The notes under the pieces: model-generated
What the model was told of the DNA's origin: nothing
Databases searched by the model: none
The model's input: only the letters and a program-made list of their open reading frames with translations
Source: Pseudo-nitzschia pungens
Taxonomy: Eukaryota > Bacillariophyta > Bacillariophyceae > Bacillariales > Bacillariaceae
Direction: 5' to 3'
Assembly (NCBI GenBank): GCA_037355855.1
Contig: CM074759.1
Span: 4,650,001-4,714,000, forward strand
DNA length: 64,000 nucleotides
Position numbers and translations under genes: made by a program
Part shown: piece after piece, positions 20,301 to 30,199 of the stretch
Position numbering within the stretch: the first letter of the stretch is position 1
Layout: every line of letters begins with the position of its first letter

Positions 20301-23172
20301 TGCTGACATGCCCGGTGACTTCTCTGTTGCTGACAAGAATGGGAATCGAGCTACCCTGGATCGTTTTGAAGTTGATCATGCTGACAAGACCCTTGGGGTT
20401 TTTATCTCCATGGATGGCAATGAGGAAGCACAGATTGCTCACATGAAGTCCCAGTCTCAGTCTTTTGGCTCTCAGCTCAAAGCTTCCAAGTGTGAGAGGA
20501 GAGCATCCCTCTACACCTTCAAGTATTCGTTCATGAAGTCTGTTGAATACCCCATGCCTGTCACGCAACTTGATGAGGCCACTTGGACTAAGATAATTCA
20601 CCCAGCTCTTGTTCCTGTGCTGAATAAAGCAGGGATGTCACGGACATTTCCCAGACATGTGTTCTATGGTCCTTCCCTCTATCAAGGCTTTGGATTCATC
20701 CATCCATACCTCCTCCAAGAGTTCAGTCATCTTGCCACTCTCTTTCAGGAATCTGTCAGGTCCTCACAAACTGGTAGGATTCTCAGGCTAACTGCTGAGT
20801 CTCTACGGCTCGAACTTGGCATTCCTCTCCATCTTGGTGTCACACCCTATCATCCCTTTGCTTCCTACGTCACTCCCTGCTGGTACAAACATGTGTGGAA
20901 GTTTTTCTCTGTTCACCCTGTGAGCTTGTTTGAAGACTTCCCAGACCTACCACTGTTACGTTCCAATGACTGTTATCTCATGCAAGCCTTTGTCAACTCT
21001 GGCTTCAGAGGTGCTGACTTGTCCCTCTTGAATCACATGCGCATGTCCCTCAAGGCTATTTCCCTTGCTGATATTTGTACTCCAGATGGAAAACGACTCT
21101 CACCCATGGCTTTCCAGCTGACATCCTCCAATCACTTGAGGGATCATCTTGACTGGCCTAGATGTCCTCCATCCTGGCCTCCAGCAGCACAGCGCTTATG
21201 GACTAAGGCTCTTCAGACCTGTTTTCTTCCCCCCTGTCCACCCCCTGCAGCCAGGGCACTTGCTCCTTCTTTCCATCTTGGGCATTGGCTCTCTCCCCAG
21301 ACAGCTTCTCTTTGGCCTTGGTTTTTGTCTCCATCCACCAACAGAATATTCTTCAAAACTTCTACTGGCTGGATTGTGAGCACCTCCCAGGGCAGGGGCA
21401 GATACAGGGTCACTGCTGAAATCCTTTCTGACAAACCAGCCTGTGCTGATGTACTTGTCTGCCCTGTTATTTGTGGACAAGTTGTACGCGTTGTTGGGTC
21501 CTCAGCCTTTGTTTCCGAACCTCCTGACATGGATCCTCTGGAGTACAATCCATTTGATTCTCTTCCAGACTCCCCAGTAGATGCCTTTGATGCACTCTGT
21601 GAGTCTCCAAGGGTACTTCTCCACAAATATTCTCTACCACAGGCTGGCTGTCAACACCTTGTTGATGCTATCCAGAGTGGTATTGCCAGTGCTGTCTGTG
21701 ATGGGTCATTTGATCCGGACCTTCTCAGAGGAACTTCTGCATTCATTTTGTCACCCAATACCTCCACCAAGACTGCTTCATTGTTCCTCACTGGCTGTAA
21801 TTTTGTCAGTGGATCCCCTGAGGATCAGTCATCCTACAGGAGTGAACTGGCGGGTATCATTGGAGTTCTCACCTGTTGCACTGCTCTGGTGAGTCTTTTT
21901 GATATTGCTTCTGGCTCTATCACTATTGCTCTGGATGGTGACACAGCTCTCAAACAGGCTGAGGGATCATGGCCATTGGTTATTTCCCAGAAGTCTTTTG
22001 ATTATGTTTATGTCATCAGAAACATGATTTCTGCCCTGCCAATCTCTGTGCACTTTCAGTGGGTTCAGGGCCATCAAGCTGGAATCTTTCTTGATTGGTG
22101 GGCCCTTCGCAATCATCAGGTAGACAGCATGGCAAAGGCATTTCTCTCTGTCCATAGAGCTTCTGCCCATCACTATCCCAGACTTGTGTTTGAGCCCTGG
22201 GCTTTTTCTCTCAATGGAAGCAAGTGCTCAAGGTTTGATCAAAATGCTTTGCATGTTGCCATTTCTGGTCCTCCCCTTCTTCAATATTGGCAGACCCACC
22301 ATGACATTCCCATTCCACAACCTGTTTTGAGTTCCATCCATTGGTGTGCCCATCTGAATGCCTTCAAGCGTTTACCTCATGGCATGCAAAGGTGGTTTGT
22401 CAAATTTGCTTCTGGCAGTATTGGTGTTGGCAACCAACTACTTCACTACCAGTATCAGGATCACTCCAGGTGCCCATTGTGTGATGCAGACAACGAGAAG
22501 GTTTCTCATGTGCTCTCCTGCAAGGACCCTGGGGCAGTCCAGCACAGTGTGTCTGCCTTCACGGGACCACTGCAGAAGAGGCTTGAAGTTGAACAAACTG
22601 ATCCATCATTGGTGGCTGCCATTGTGGATCTTCTCACCAGAGTTTGGAAGGGCCAGAGAATTTATCCATCATCCTACTCACTTGCAATTGCTTCTGCTGT
22701 CAGAGCACAGAGGACTATTGGCTGGCACAACTGGCTTCTGGGTAGGTGGTCTCCTCGCTGGTATCAAATTCAGGCTGACTACTACTCCCACATTGGAAGC
22801 AAGCGCTCTCCCAAACGTTGGGCTACAGCTATCATCCATCAGTTCTTTCTTACCTCCTGGGATCTTTGGACCTATAGGAATGAACGACTCCATGGTCCTG
22901 GGGGTACCCTTGATGCTGAACAACACCAATCTCTTGATGCTTCCATCTCCTCTGAATTGGCCATTGGCGCAGCTGGTGCACTTCCCCAGTCACACTCCCT
23001 GTTACAAACCCCTTTCCACGTCCTACAAGGTTACACCCTGACTGCCAAGCGGCAGTGGCTTGCAACCATCCACCTTGCAAGGAAGCAGTATGCAGCGCCT
23101 GTCCCACCAGTGCAGCCATACCAACAAGAGGCTGCTCTCCTCAGAGCCTGGCTTACTGGACCTCAGGGTTGA
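17332..23172 (+). CDS. LINE2 ORF2: endonuclease / reverse transcriptase / RNase H polyprotein
   Basis: Intact. Met at 17332 gives 1946 aa and overlaps the ORF1 stop (ATGGTTAG at 17332-17339); an upstream in-frame Met is at 17260. Landmarks: SDHR endonuclease box near 18316; NDAKGCYD box near 19770; GCGQGNGIGP near 19960; FVDDTD near 20101; RNase H from 21700 to 22130; CCHC finger near 22471-22510. All catalytic-type residues seen in LINE1 are kept. With its own ORF1 frameshifted, this copy would need ORF1 protein in trans. Confidence 0.94.
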   Translation: MVRSSGTRFDGMPSNPNPINASPVSPFPPSASSPVSHFVQLTLHGDSLAAKDSDSFGHSFPQAPSSNSTIITFQNIGPQRRAAFMSMSKHNARQFVKSNASVALFAEHCLNESKLLPCDLFNRRMKNVCPSSFSYLANNKHEASDCSWLQPGGTGFSIDQLFSSHKIAHGADPSGLGRWSFVKFQGRDGYNVTMFSAYCPVENDRDLGSVWNQQYRYFQAAENLFSPNPCILFHRDLTAALQVCLGAGDQVIVGIDQNADVRTDGLSFELKALGFREAILTLHSRSSPPATHNRNTTRTPIDAIWVSENVDVLRAGYCPFGGVYGMESDHRMLWIEVCNCSLMGKYLPPPVNFSPSKLQSSHPHLRHRYFKRVRHSFLQAGVFSLQAKLEHLLAQFQSGDISVRTDLITTYEVLHETSTSLRLSVEQNLCHTRAGLVPWSPKLQVYRDTIDFWRRVVKLRQGVSTSHTVLKRLACKLSLYKGEHSDLSSALLHLKQAYKQYRAVKKLAPSWRDSFNQGLVDALLAEGKPHNQTASQIRARMRRERLHRELGLAARSIRGRVNKSAVLRAIAVGHDGVEQVLESQSTMVPAMAESNVRRQQQCLGTPSMTPSFIQDFGYLGTAQAATHVLDGTYNPPPATDKYLSEFLSCLKVPDSILSLPPFDYSVCPADNAAAWKRQRERTASEPSCLSFAHHKAFALDPQLNKFDTLLRSVPLIVGFSPSAWQVITDVEIFKKPGEYRVDKMRLIQLMSPEFQINNKMIGRRILAYAERANAVAVDQHGSRKHHKAINTCLNKKLICDVLRQKRRSGAVAMNDAKGCYDRISHPIAGLTLQSFGVPAHVCEVLLSTLQLAKHHIKTGFGRSGPVYGAEPVPLSGCGQGNGIGPTLWALVSTIVFRMMQQAGHGVHLITSLSLQLVSLVGFAFVDDTDLFCAGSDSSTSGEELAVDFQAALDRWAGGIIATGGAIEPAKSFCYLIDFKWNGSGWDYRSIADMPGDFSVADKNGNRATLDRFEVDHADKTLGVFISMDGNEEAQIAHMKSQSQSFGSQLKASKCERRASLYTFKYSFMKSVEYPMPVTQLDEATWTKIIHPALVPVLNKAGMSRTFPRHVFYGPSLYQGFGFIHPYLLQEFSHLATLFQESVRSSQTGRILRLTAESLRLELGIPLHLGVTPYHPFASYVTPCWYKHVWKFFSVHPVSLFEDFPDLPLLRSNDCYLMQAFVNSGFRGADLSLLNHMRMSLKAISLADICTPDGKRLSPMAFQLTSSNHLRDHLDWPRCPPSWPPAAQRLWTKALQTCFLPPCPPPAARALAPSFHLGHWLSPQTASLWPWFLSPSTNRIFFKTSTGWIVSTSQGRGRYRVTAEILSDKPACADVLVCPVICGQVVRVVGSSAFVSEPPDMDPLEYNPFDSLPDSPVDAFDALCESPRVLLHKYSLPQAGCQHLVDAIQSGIASAVCDGSFDPDLLRGTSAFILSPNTSTKTASLFLTGCNFVSGSPEDQSSYRSELAGIIGVLTCCTALVSLFDIASGSITIALDGDTALKQAEGSWPLVISQKSFDYVYVIRNMISALPISVHFQWVQGHQAGIFLDWWALRNHQVDSMAKAFLSVHRASAHHYPRLVFEPWAFSLNGSKCSRFDQNALHVAISGPPLLQYWQTHHDIPIPQPVLSSIHWCAHLNAFKRLPHGMQRWFVKFASGSIGVGNQLLHYQYQDHSRCPLCDADNEKVSHVLSCKDPGAVQHSVSAFTGPLQKRLEVEQTDPSLVAAIVDLLTRVWKGQRIYPSSYSLAIASAVRAQRTIGWHNWLLGRWSPRWYQIQADYYSHIGSKRSPKRWATAIIHQFFLTSWDLWTYRNERLHGPGGTLDAEQHQSLDASISSELAIGAAGALPQSHSLLQTPFHVLQGYTLTAKRQWLATIHLARKQYAAPVPPVQPYQQEAALLRAWLTGPQG

Positions 23173-23479
23173 TTACACTTTGTACCTTGGTTTTGTCCTC
23201 TGATCCTGCTTCTTATCCTGTCCCATCCCTTTTGATACTGGATCTTATCCCAATATCTTCATTCCCATTTCACTTTCTCTCAAGTCCCTATTTTGTGGGA
23301 CTTGTTTGTCTATTTCCCTGCTTGATGTTCAAGGTTTGTTTGAAAATTTGTCGTTCTACCACTTGGGGTCCTGACTCTATGATGGAGGCGACGTTAAAGT
23401 CTGGTTACGGACTGAGTAATTTAGTTTCACCTTTGGTGATTAAAGTTATTTAAATACGTATATTATTATTATTATTAAT
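23173..23479 (+). other. LINE2 3' UTR and (ATT)n tail
   Basis: About 305 bp, nearly identical to the LINE1 3' UTR. It ends ...ttaaatacgtattattattattattaat, with the TCACCTTTGGTGA hairpin at 23428-23440. No AATAAA signal was noticed. Confidence 0.75.
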
Positions 23480-23494
23480 AGGCGTGTTGGCTCG
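23477..23494. repeat. Target-site duplication of LINE2 (right copy)
   Basis: Matches 11907-11924. Downstream, LINE1 5' UTR resumes. Confidence 0.9.
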
Positions 23495-25654
23495 GGCGCT
23501 GGTAGGCTGTCAGTGGGAACCTTTATGCAGATGTACAGATGGGGGTATCCTGGAAACAGGGTACAGCAGCAACAACAAGGGGAACCTTGGTCTGGACAAG
23601 GAAAAGGTCCCTGGGGATCCAAAAAATATACTGGAGCACACCCACAAAAGTCACCGGGGAACTCAGAAATTTTTGCTAAAAAAACGAGCATAATTTGTCT
23701 CACACTTGGAGCACAAAAACTCTGCGCGCGGAAGAACTCTGCGGAAGAACTCTGCAAATCGTGTAGGCTTGTACTCGTACTATACTTGTAGCTTGAAAAT
23801 TGTGCAAGGAAAAGTGCCAGGTGATGACAAAGGCCGGGGCAGGAGAAGCACCGGTTGCGGGCAAATGCCAGTTGATAGAGTGCAGGATCACCAACTGAAA
23901 CGCCGCGCTTGAATGGAGAAGCACCGGTTGAGTACAAAGGCCGGGGCAGGAGAAGCACCGATTGAGAGCAAACAGCAGCTGAAAAGCAAACAGTTGGGTG
24001 GTGGACCGACAGCAGACACGCCTCTTGGATGTGCAAGTGCCAGGTGATGACAAAGGCCGGGGCAGGAGAAGCACCGGTTGAGGGCAAAGGCCGGGGAAGG
24101 TGAAGCACAGTGCAGAAGCAACAACAGACACGCCACCTGGGTGCAGAAATGCCTGATGATGACAAATGCCGGGGCAGTAGAAGCACCAGCTGAGTGATTG
24201 GTTGTATGCTGGGAAACAGGGTACAGCAGCAACAACAGGTCCAACGTTGGTCTGGACAAGGAAAAACTCCAGGGGAACCAAAGAAAGGACTGGAGCACTA
24301 CCAGAAGAGTCTCGTTCGAAACCCACAGAGGTGCTCTGGAGTTACAGAATTTAGAAACTCCAGTAGACCACTGTAAATCGTGTAGAAACAAACTGGCGTG
24401 ACAAAGACCCTGAGCGAGGCAATTAAACCAGGGAAGCTGCTTGCTTGAAAAACAGGGGCTTTAGTAGGAACACTTAGGGACCGGGGGATATCAATGGCAG
24501 GGCACACTTAAAAGGCTCAGGAGGGAACTTGAAGTTCAAACTCGCAAGTACTTATAAGTGGAAACAGTATCCAGAGGCAATTGGCTTGAAAACAGGGACC
24601 TTGAGCGAGACACTTAGGGACCAGGAAAACAGTGGAAACAGTATCCGGGGGCAATTGGCTTGAAAACAAATACCTTGAGCGAGACACTTAGGGACCAGGG
24701 AAGCTGATTGCTTGAAAACAGGGGCTTTAGTAGAAACACCTAGGGACCAGAGGGAGGCTTGTATCTTGAAAACAGTGTCGAACTTGAAGTTCAAGTTGGG
24801 GTTGCGTAAGAGCGAAAACACTTAGGGATCAGGGAGCTCGCGAACACTTAGGGACCAGGGGAATTGTAGTCTTGAAAACAAGGGGCGGTAGTAGCTGTAG
24901 TCTTGGAAACAAGAGTGCAATAAGTATAAGGTACTTAGGGATCGGTTGGTCTTGGCTTGAAAACAGGTGTAGTAGGGGGAGCCTTAAGCGAGAACACTTA
25001 TGGACTGGGGGGCTTGACTAGGAAACAGGGTAGCTCTTAAATGATAGGCACTTAGAAGAGCAGGGGGGCTATTGGCTTGAAAAGAGGGAGGAAACTGGAA
25101 GATATGCTCGCGTGAACTTGCAAATACTTATGGATCAGCGAGTAGGAACCTTCTAGAAAAGGGGGTGTATATGTGTTCAGTCTTGAAGAATGTAGAACGT
25201 TAAGTGGGTTCGACCTTGAAGAATGTAGAACGTTAAGTGGGTATCACTTAAGGGGCTTGGAAGACTGTATAGCGTTAAATAAAAATATGGCTTGAAAACA
25301 GATCAAAAAACAAACCGAGCTCGGAGACAAAGCGGAACTGAAGCAGAGCTGCTGTAGAATTAGTACTGCAATTGCTGTAGAAAATTATGTGTTGTTTTGT
25401 TGCCGAAGCTTGTTGTTGCTGATCGACTGACCGACAGGAAACAAGCAACCAAAGCAACCAAAGGGAGCAAGGAGCAGGCAAACAAACAGCAGAATCAGAC
25501 AGGGGAGGTCTCTGTTGATAGGGTAGTGCTTGGTTTTGTTGTAGGAGCTTTAGAAGTGAGTGAGATATCAAAGGGGAAAGTTGTGTAGAAATCTACGTGT
25601 TTTAAGTACTGGAACATCGGAACGTCGGACAAAATCGCGCGTCGCAAAATTGTA
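23495..25654 (-). other. LINE1 5' UTR, separated from its ORFs by LINE2
   Basis: Homologous, in inverted orientation, to the LINE2 5' UTR. It holds the 'cttagggaccagg...cttgaaaacagg' repeats (24440-25060), the 'gccggggcaggagaagcaccgg' repeats (23830-24200) and two gypsy-pol-like segments (24200-24390 and a more diverged one at 23545-23690). Its 5' terminus TACAATTTTGCGACGCG sits at 25654 against the 18-bp TSD. Confidence 0.75.
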
Positions 25655-25672
25655 CACATATCTCTGTAGTAT
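25655..25672. repeat. 18-bp target-site duplication of LINE1 (right copy)
   Basis: Exact match to 2777-2794. After it, element A pol resumes in the same frame (…FLGAVGYYRD|M). Confidence 0.92.
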
Positions 25673-27504
25673 CCTACTGCTCCTAGGAAGGACTTGACTT
25701 GGGTCACAGTTCTTGGCCGGTCCATGTGTAGGATTGCTTCTATCTTCTTTCTCCATGGCTTAACTGCTGTAGGAGTCATCCAGTATCCAAGGAAGTCAGT
25801 CTCTTGTACAGCCCAGTCGCATTTGAGTGGGTTGCACTTGAGTCCATTTTGATTGAGCCGGTCTAGGATTTTGTCAATGGTCTTCATGTGTAGATCAAAG
25901 GCGCCATTGGTCCAGACGCCTATATCATCAATATAAACAGTGCAGTCAGTGTCTTGTAGGATATCTTCCATAAGTTGCTGGGCAACATCTGGAGAGACTT
26001 TGACGCCCATTGGTAGTCTTTGATATTCATAGCAGCCATATGGCGTTACTATGGTACAGAGCTTCTTGCTTGCGTCATCCAGTTCAAAGCAGTAGTATTG
26101 CATAGACAAGTCAATCTTGGTGAAGTGAGTGTACTTGCCCCTCTTGTTCATGATATCCTGTATCCAGGGAATTGGATAAGGACGTCTTTCAAGCAGTTCA
26201 TTGAGTTCTCTGAAGTCTGATACCCATCGGACCCTGTTGTCTTTCTTTGGTACTATAAAGGTTGGGAAAGCCCATTCAGCTGGTCCAGTGCATCTTTTGA
26301 GTACTCCATCATTACATAGATTTTGGAGCTCCCTTTTGAATAGGTCTTCTCTTTTATATGCAACTGGATAAGGCTTCTTGTGTATAGGCTTGGATCCGGG
26401 CTTCAGTTTTAGAGAGATCTTCTTGTGTGGATACTTGCCAAGTTCGCCATTGAAGATGTTAGGGTACTTGGTTAGTATTGCTTGGAACTGTTGCTGCTCT
26501 GCTTTGGACATGTGGGACTGCTGCTGTGCGACTGTAGATGGATCTGTTTCTTGGTAGGCTCTGTCTAGAATGACCTTGGACTTGTATGGATTTGCGAAGG
26601 ATAGTTCATCAGCAAAGAGTTCAGCATCTTCCAGTTCTTCCATGAGCATGGTATGGTTGTCATGGTATAGGGACGTGTCCTTCATAGGAATGGTTCGATC
26701 CATCCACTGAACTGCTCCTTCTTTGAATAGGAGATTGATCTTTGCTAGGTGGAGGAAGTCTCTGCCTAGTATCAAATCATATTTGCAGTTCGGGGAATGG
26801 AAGAGCCTTGCTTCTTGTTTGTCGATGGTGTAGTTGCCACCAAACTCTTGTAGCTTGACGTTCTTCATGATGATATATTCTGTAGTATCGAAGCTGCCAT
26901 TGGCTGTAGTGGTAAGGACTTGGTGTTTGCTTCTGATTGGTAGGGTTCCGAATGGTAGGGCTCTTTTGTTGATTAGAGTTCCGGAGGATCCACTATCTAG
27001 GAGCGCGAGTAGTGGTTTTGATTTCGTTGGTATGCCTTGTATGTACTGTACTGAAGTTAAAAGAATAGGAGCCACGTTGCTCTTATTCGATGCCTGTTCT
27101 GCTGTATTTCCAGCAGTTGACAGCAGCTTTAAATAATTTTGCTCCAGCGCACCTCCTTTGGTGAAGTCTTTGGATTTTTTGGTATTGCAATAGAGATTTT
27201 TTGCTGTACCTGTGGACCAATTCCTTGCCAGGGACAAGAATGGTCTATTTATTGCTGCTGTACTATTCTTTGCGTTGGTTGTACCCTTGGATCGATTCGT
27301 TTGTGTTCGATTCGTATCCATTGTATTGTTCGTTCCGGAGAATCGAACTGTTTTTGTTGCTGCGTTCGCAGGCTTTGCTGAGCGTTCAACAGGAATACTC
27401 CATCCTGTAGGTTCCTTCCCCTCTTTATCTGGGAGATCTCCTCCATGCGTCATCCCAGACAGCAGGGCTGTGCTGGCATCCAGTTCCTGGGGAGCTGGAG
27501 GCAA
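25673..27504 (-). pseudogene. pol 5' half of element A: protease and reverse transcriptase
   Basis: Open from just after the gag stop down to the LINE1 insertion. An aspartic protease motif LLDSGSSGTLI lies at about residues 172-182, followed by RT with the DFRELNELLERRPYPIP block, DLSMQYYCFELDD, LPMGVKVSPDVAQQLM and the catalytic YIDDIGVW near 25920. The last stretch before the LINE is FLGAVGYYRDM. The open frame continues into LINE1 5' UTR for about 60 codons, which is an artefact. It is in the same frame as gag, separated from it by one TGA (27562-27564). Confidence 0.88.
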
Positions 27505-27561
27505 GGTGATTGCTGGTTTTGGTGAAGCCGGGGGCTTCTTAGGCCGGGAGGCCTTGGAGAT

Positions 27562-28599
27562 TCAGGGGAGCCACACGAGTTCCCCATCGATGCTCCTTTC
27601 TGTTCTTCCACCATGATTGGCATGGTATTCTTCAATGGCTGCGTCGCGAGCTGCATTGATGTGGGCTTGGAAGGTCTCGTTGCTTCCTGGTATCATAAGA
27701 GCGTGTGTATGAGTGTGGAAGGATTCATTTTGGTTGCCCGGGCCCTTGCTGTGGTTCTTAGAGAACCGGTTCTTGGGGCACTCAGACCAATCGTGGTTGT
27801 GACCGGGGATCCTGCAGGGATTGGACTTTTTCTTGTTCTGGTTCCCTTTGTGGTTGGAATTATTGCGCTTACGAGAGTTGCTGTTGTTCGAGCGCTTCTG
27901 CTGTTGTTTGTTGTTGTTCTTGTTGTTTTTCTTGTTAGCTTGGCGCTCGTGGCAGCTCATGTGGTCCACGATGTGTTGGACTGTGGTCCCTTCTTGGATT
28001 CCACTGTGGATAATGCCATAGCTCTCGATCCATGCTGAGGGAAAGGAATGGAGGAGGATGGTGAGTTTCTCCACTCTAGATAGGGGCGCGCTGCTCCCAT
28101 CTAACTTTTGGGTGTATTTCATGAGGACAAGGATCCGGTCTGAATGCTCTTTGCATGAGACGGAAGGGGTCTTCCGGCATTCAGCGCTTCAAAGATAAGT
28201 ATGCATGATGTCCCTAGCGTCTCTTGCGTTGCAGTAGAGCTTGGTGAAGTCTAGGAAGGCTTGGTCATATCCACCAATCTCCTCTTGCTCGTATTGGTAT
28301 TTTTCTGGATCCAGCGGGTCCTTTATCATGCTGTTCCACTTGCTTTGCGCGTCCGTGACGAGGCAGCGACTGAAGTGTGTGAGGTATACGTTGATTGGTA
28401 GTCTCAGGAGCTTTGCTGCGTTTCTGAAAGACTCCTCCACAAAGAGCAGTTCTTCTAATCCTCCGGTTTCAGTGAACAGGGGGACCTTCATGCTGTCGGT
28501 TTGGTCCTCATCGACATTGTACAGGGTGAAGAGTTTTGGCTTGGTTCGATCGAAGGAGCTCTTGTAGGCAATAGGGGGATCTCTGTAGATTCCGGCCAT
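27562..28599 (-). pseudogene. gag of element A with one nonsense codon
   Basis: Starts MAGIYRDPPI (28599). An in-frame TGA at 28189-28191 replaces the AGA (Arg) found in element C, so the 345-codon frame is cut at residue 136; the frame is otherwise open to 27562. Near the C-terminus is a conserved Cys/His motif NPCRIPGHNHDWSECPKN, spaced C-x4-H-x-H-x4-C, which may replace a standard CCHC knuckle. A poly-Asn/Lys/Gln linker precedes it. The terminal stop is again TGA and pol follows in the same frame. Confidence 0.88.
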
Positions 28600-28732
28600 G
28601 GTTGAAGGAGTTAGTTGGATAAGGAGGTTGCTCTTGTCAGGGATACAGGTTGCCTCTCTTGTTGAGGCTGTTGATTTGGTTTTCGTGAGAGTTCAGTACT
28701 GAATTCTACTACTGTTCCTACGTGAAAGCGGA

Positions 28733-28744
28733 CAGTAATTACTG
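28733..28744. promoter_or_regulatory. Palindrome at the primer-binding position of element A
   Basis: CAGTAATTACTG abuts the inner edge of the 5' LTR, where a tRNA primer-binding site normally lies. The same 12 bp sit against the 5' LTRs of C (48818-48829), D1 (34697-34708) and D2 (35569-35580). It does not begin with TGG, as a site complementary to a tRNA CCA end would. Confidence 0.6.
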
Positions 28745-29052
28745 TGTAACACTCTAAGGTAGAAATTTCGGAGTAGTATGAATAATTGTGTGTTATTTCA
28801 CTTTACGAGATGGGATTGAAATTAGAGAGAGGAAATAATGAGCGATGAGGTCATCGCGACCTTCTCATATAATAACCATCCCTGTATATAACATATATTC
28901 CCTATGTAACCTTAATCGTATAATCGCTCTCTTCTGCGTGCCTATTCATACATACCAGATATCCATACATGGATATCATGCATATTGAGTCCCACGTGGG
29001 ATTCGGTTAATTATTAATTCGTAACACTACTAGCCTACGCTAGCATGTTACA
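28745..29052 (-). repeat. 5' LTR of element A
   Basis: 308 bp, TGTAAC...GTTACA ends, pair of 429-739. The right-hand TSD ACACT follows at 29053. Confidence 0.88.
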
Positions 29053-29057
29053 ACACT

Positions 29058-29778
29058 ATTTCTGTTATCTGTTAATTTGAGTCTGGAAATGAGCAGAAAT
29101 GATTGCTCCAGTTTCTCCAGTTTCTTCAGTTTTACCCCCTAGGGATCTGTTGTTCTCGCAATACCTTGTGTTGTAACTGATTTTTCCCCCAAGCTTGTAC
29201 AGTTGTGGGAGTTGTTTCTCTCTTTAGCTCCCGGGAATCCTGTGGTTCCCCGGAGTTGTTTCTGTTTTTATTTCATGGGAATCGATTCCCATGGTTCTCC
29301 GGCGTTGCTCCTCTATCAAGCACTTGCCAGGCCGGTCCCACTTCCCGTTTCCCGTGGGATTGGTGGTGTTTGAGTGTTCATTATATACCTTTCCAGATAT
29401 CCGTATATTTCGGTTTTGGTTGGCATCCCTTTTCTGGTCTGTCCATCCACTCAGTGTTGGTCCAATTAGTCCACTCACTGGATTTTGTGTCACTTTTTTG
29501 ACACTTATTTTTGTTTTTCATTTATTTCTGTTGTCGACCATGGTCCTGTTAGGTCCTTAGGTGTCTCTGTTGTTGCTGCTGCTCCATCTAATGGTGCTAA
29601 CTGCTATGGTACTAACTGCTCCTGGGATTGGTGCTCCTTAGTGTTGCAGACACTGGTGCTTCTTTCTCCCTGTTTTGCTTCTTTGCGCCTCCATTTGGCA
29701 GGTCTCGTTTCATCAGCTCGGCCGCTTGAACGGTTGTTTTGCTCATGGTTGTCGGCGCTCAGCTTGATTTTAAAATCA
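29058..29778 (-). other. Leader of gypsy element B1
   Basis: About 720 bp between the 5' LTR (29779-29973) and the gag start, which now lies beyond element A at 385. It is Ser/Leu-codon-like and pyrimidine-rich on the plus strand. No coding frame is supported. Its start matches the B2 leader at 63950-64000. Confidence 0.6.
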
Positions 29779-29973
29779 TGCCATACCCCGGGTCTACTAG
29801 TAAATAGAATAGTAGTGATATGCAAATTGTGAGCTTCTTTTGATTAGTCTATTTGCTATTGGATTCAGCAGTCTTGAAATGGGCGATTCCGGAGACTTGC
29901 TAATCGGGAGACTTGCTAATCGTATTCTTACTTCCAGTCCTGAGTGGACTCGTGACTGTTCCGGTGCACAGCA
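29779..29973 (-). repeat. 5' LTR of element B1
   Basis: 195 bp, TGCC...AGCA on the plus strand (TGCT...GGCA on the element's strand). It resembles the B2 3' LTR at 58940-59128, including 'ccataccccgggtctactag', 'agaatagtagtgatatgcaaattgtgagct' and the 'cgtgactgt...ggtgca' end. The matching 3' LTR is outside the window. Confidence 0.75.
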
Positions 29974-30199
29974 TAGACGATATTTTGTGGGTTCTGTAAG
30001 TAGGTACTAGCTGCAAAGTGTAACAGAAAAAGTGTGAGGTTACCCAAAAAAAGTGTGAAATTACCCTTGTACCATAGAAATTAGTAGTTGGGGAGGTAGA
30101 ACTGGGGAACAGCTGACAGAAATTTGTAGTAAGGTTACTTCATAGTATTTAGTCTGTAAAAGGAGCTGTTGTTGAAAACCGCACAAGTAGGACGTAAGT
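29974..30199. other. Short unique spacer between the left and middle stacks
   Basis: No gene seen. It holds a small direct repeat of about 21-22 bp (aaaaagtgtgaggttaccc / aaaaaagtgtgaaattaccc, 30028-30066). Confidence 0.5.

Larger units (their letters stand above)
11925..23479 (+). mobile_element. LINE2: full-length non-LTR retrotransposon inside LINE1
   Basis: About 11.55 kb. It begins ACAATTTTGCGACGCG, the same 5' end as LINE1 (revcomp of 25640-25654), so both copies are full length. Layout: 5' UTR 11925-14377, ORF1 14378-17339 (two frameshifts), ORF2 17332-23172 (intact), 3' UTR and (ATT)n tail to 23479. ORF2 is very similar to the LINE1 copy (long stretches identical; scattered substitutions), so both are from one recently active family. 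Confidence 0.92.
2795..25654 (-). mobile_element. LINE1: full-length non-LTR retrotransposon, split by LINE2
   Basis: The 3' end is at 2795 with a short (ATT)n tail rather than poly(A), and the 5' end is at 25654. The element's own sequence is 2795-11924 plus 23495-25654, about 11.3 kb. Order 5'-3' on the minus strand: repeat-rich 5' UTR (about 2.2 kb), ORF1 (11886-8929), ORF2 (8936-3096), 3' UTR. Both ORFs are uninterrupted, but LINE2 has inserted between the 5' UTR and ORF1, so the promoter is now separated from the genes. I do not assign a clade; the EN-RT-RNase H architecture is shared with I-like groups. Confidence 0.9.
424..29057 (-). mobile_element. Ty3/gypsy LTR retrotransposon A with its 5-bp TSD (host of LINE1)
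   Basis: The element proper is 429-29052, flanked by the 5-bp direct repeat ACACT (424-428 and 29053-29057). The flanks rejoin as the leader of element B: the intact equivalent, ...ttagttacactattcctg..., is seen in B2 at 63949-63966. Order on the minus strand is 5' LTR (28745-29052), gag, protease, RT, RNase H, integrase, 3' LTR (429-739). LINE1, with LINE2 inside it, splits RT from RNase H. Coding capacity is lost: there is one nonsense codon in gag and several lesions in the downstream pol half. Without the LINEs the element is about 5.8 kb. Confidence 0.9.

Noticed and set aside
25495..25672. C-terminal extension of element A pol
   Set aside because: The frame reads through the TSD into LINE1 5' UTR; the real continuation is at 2776.
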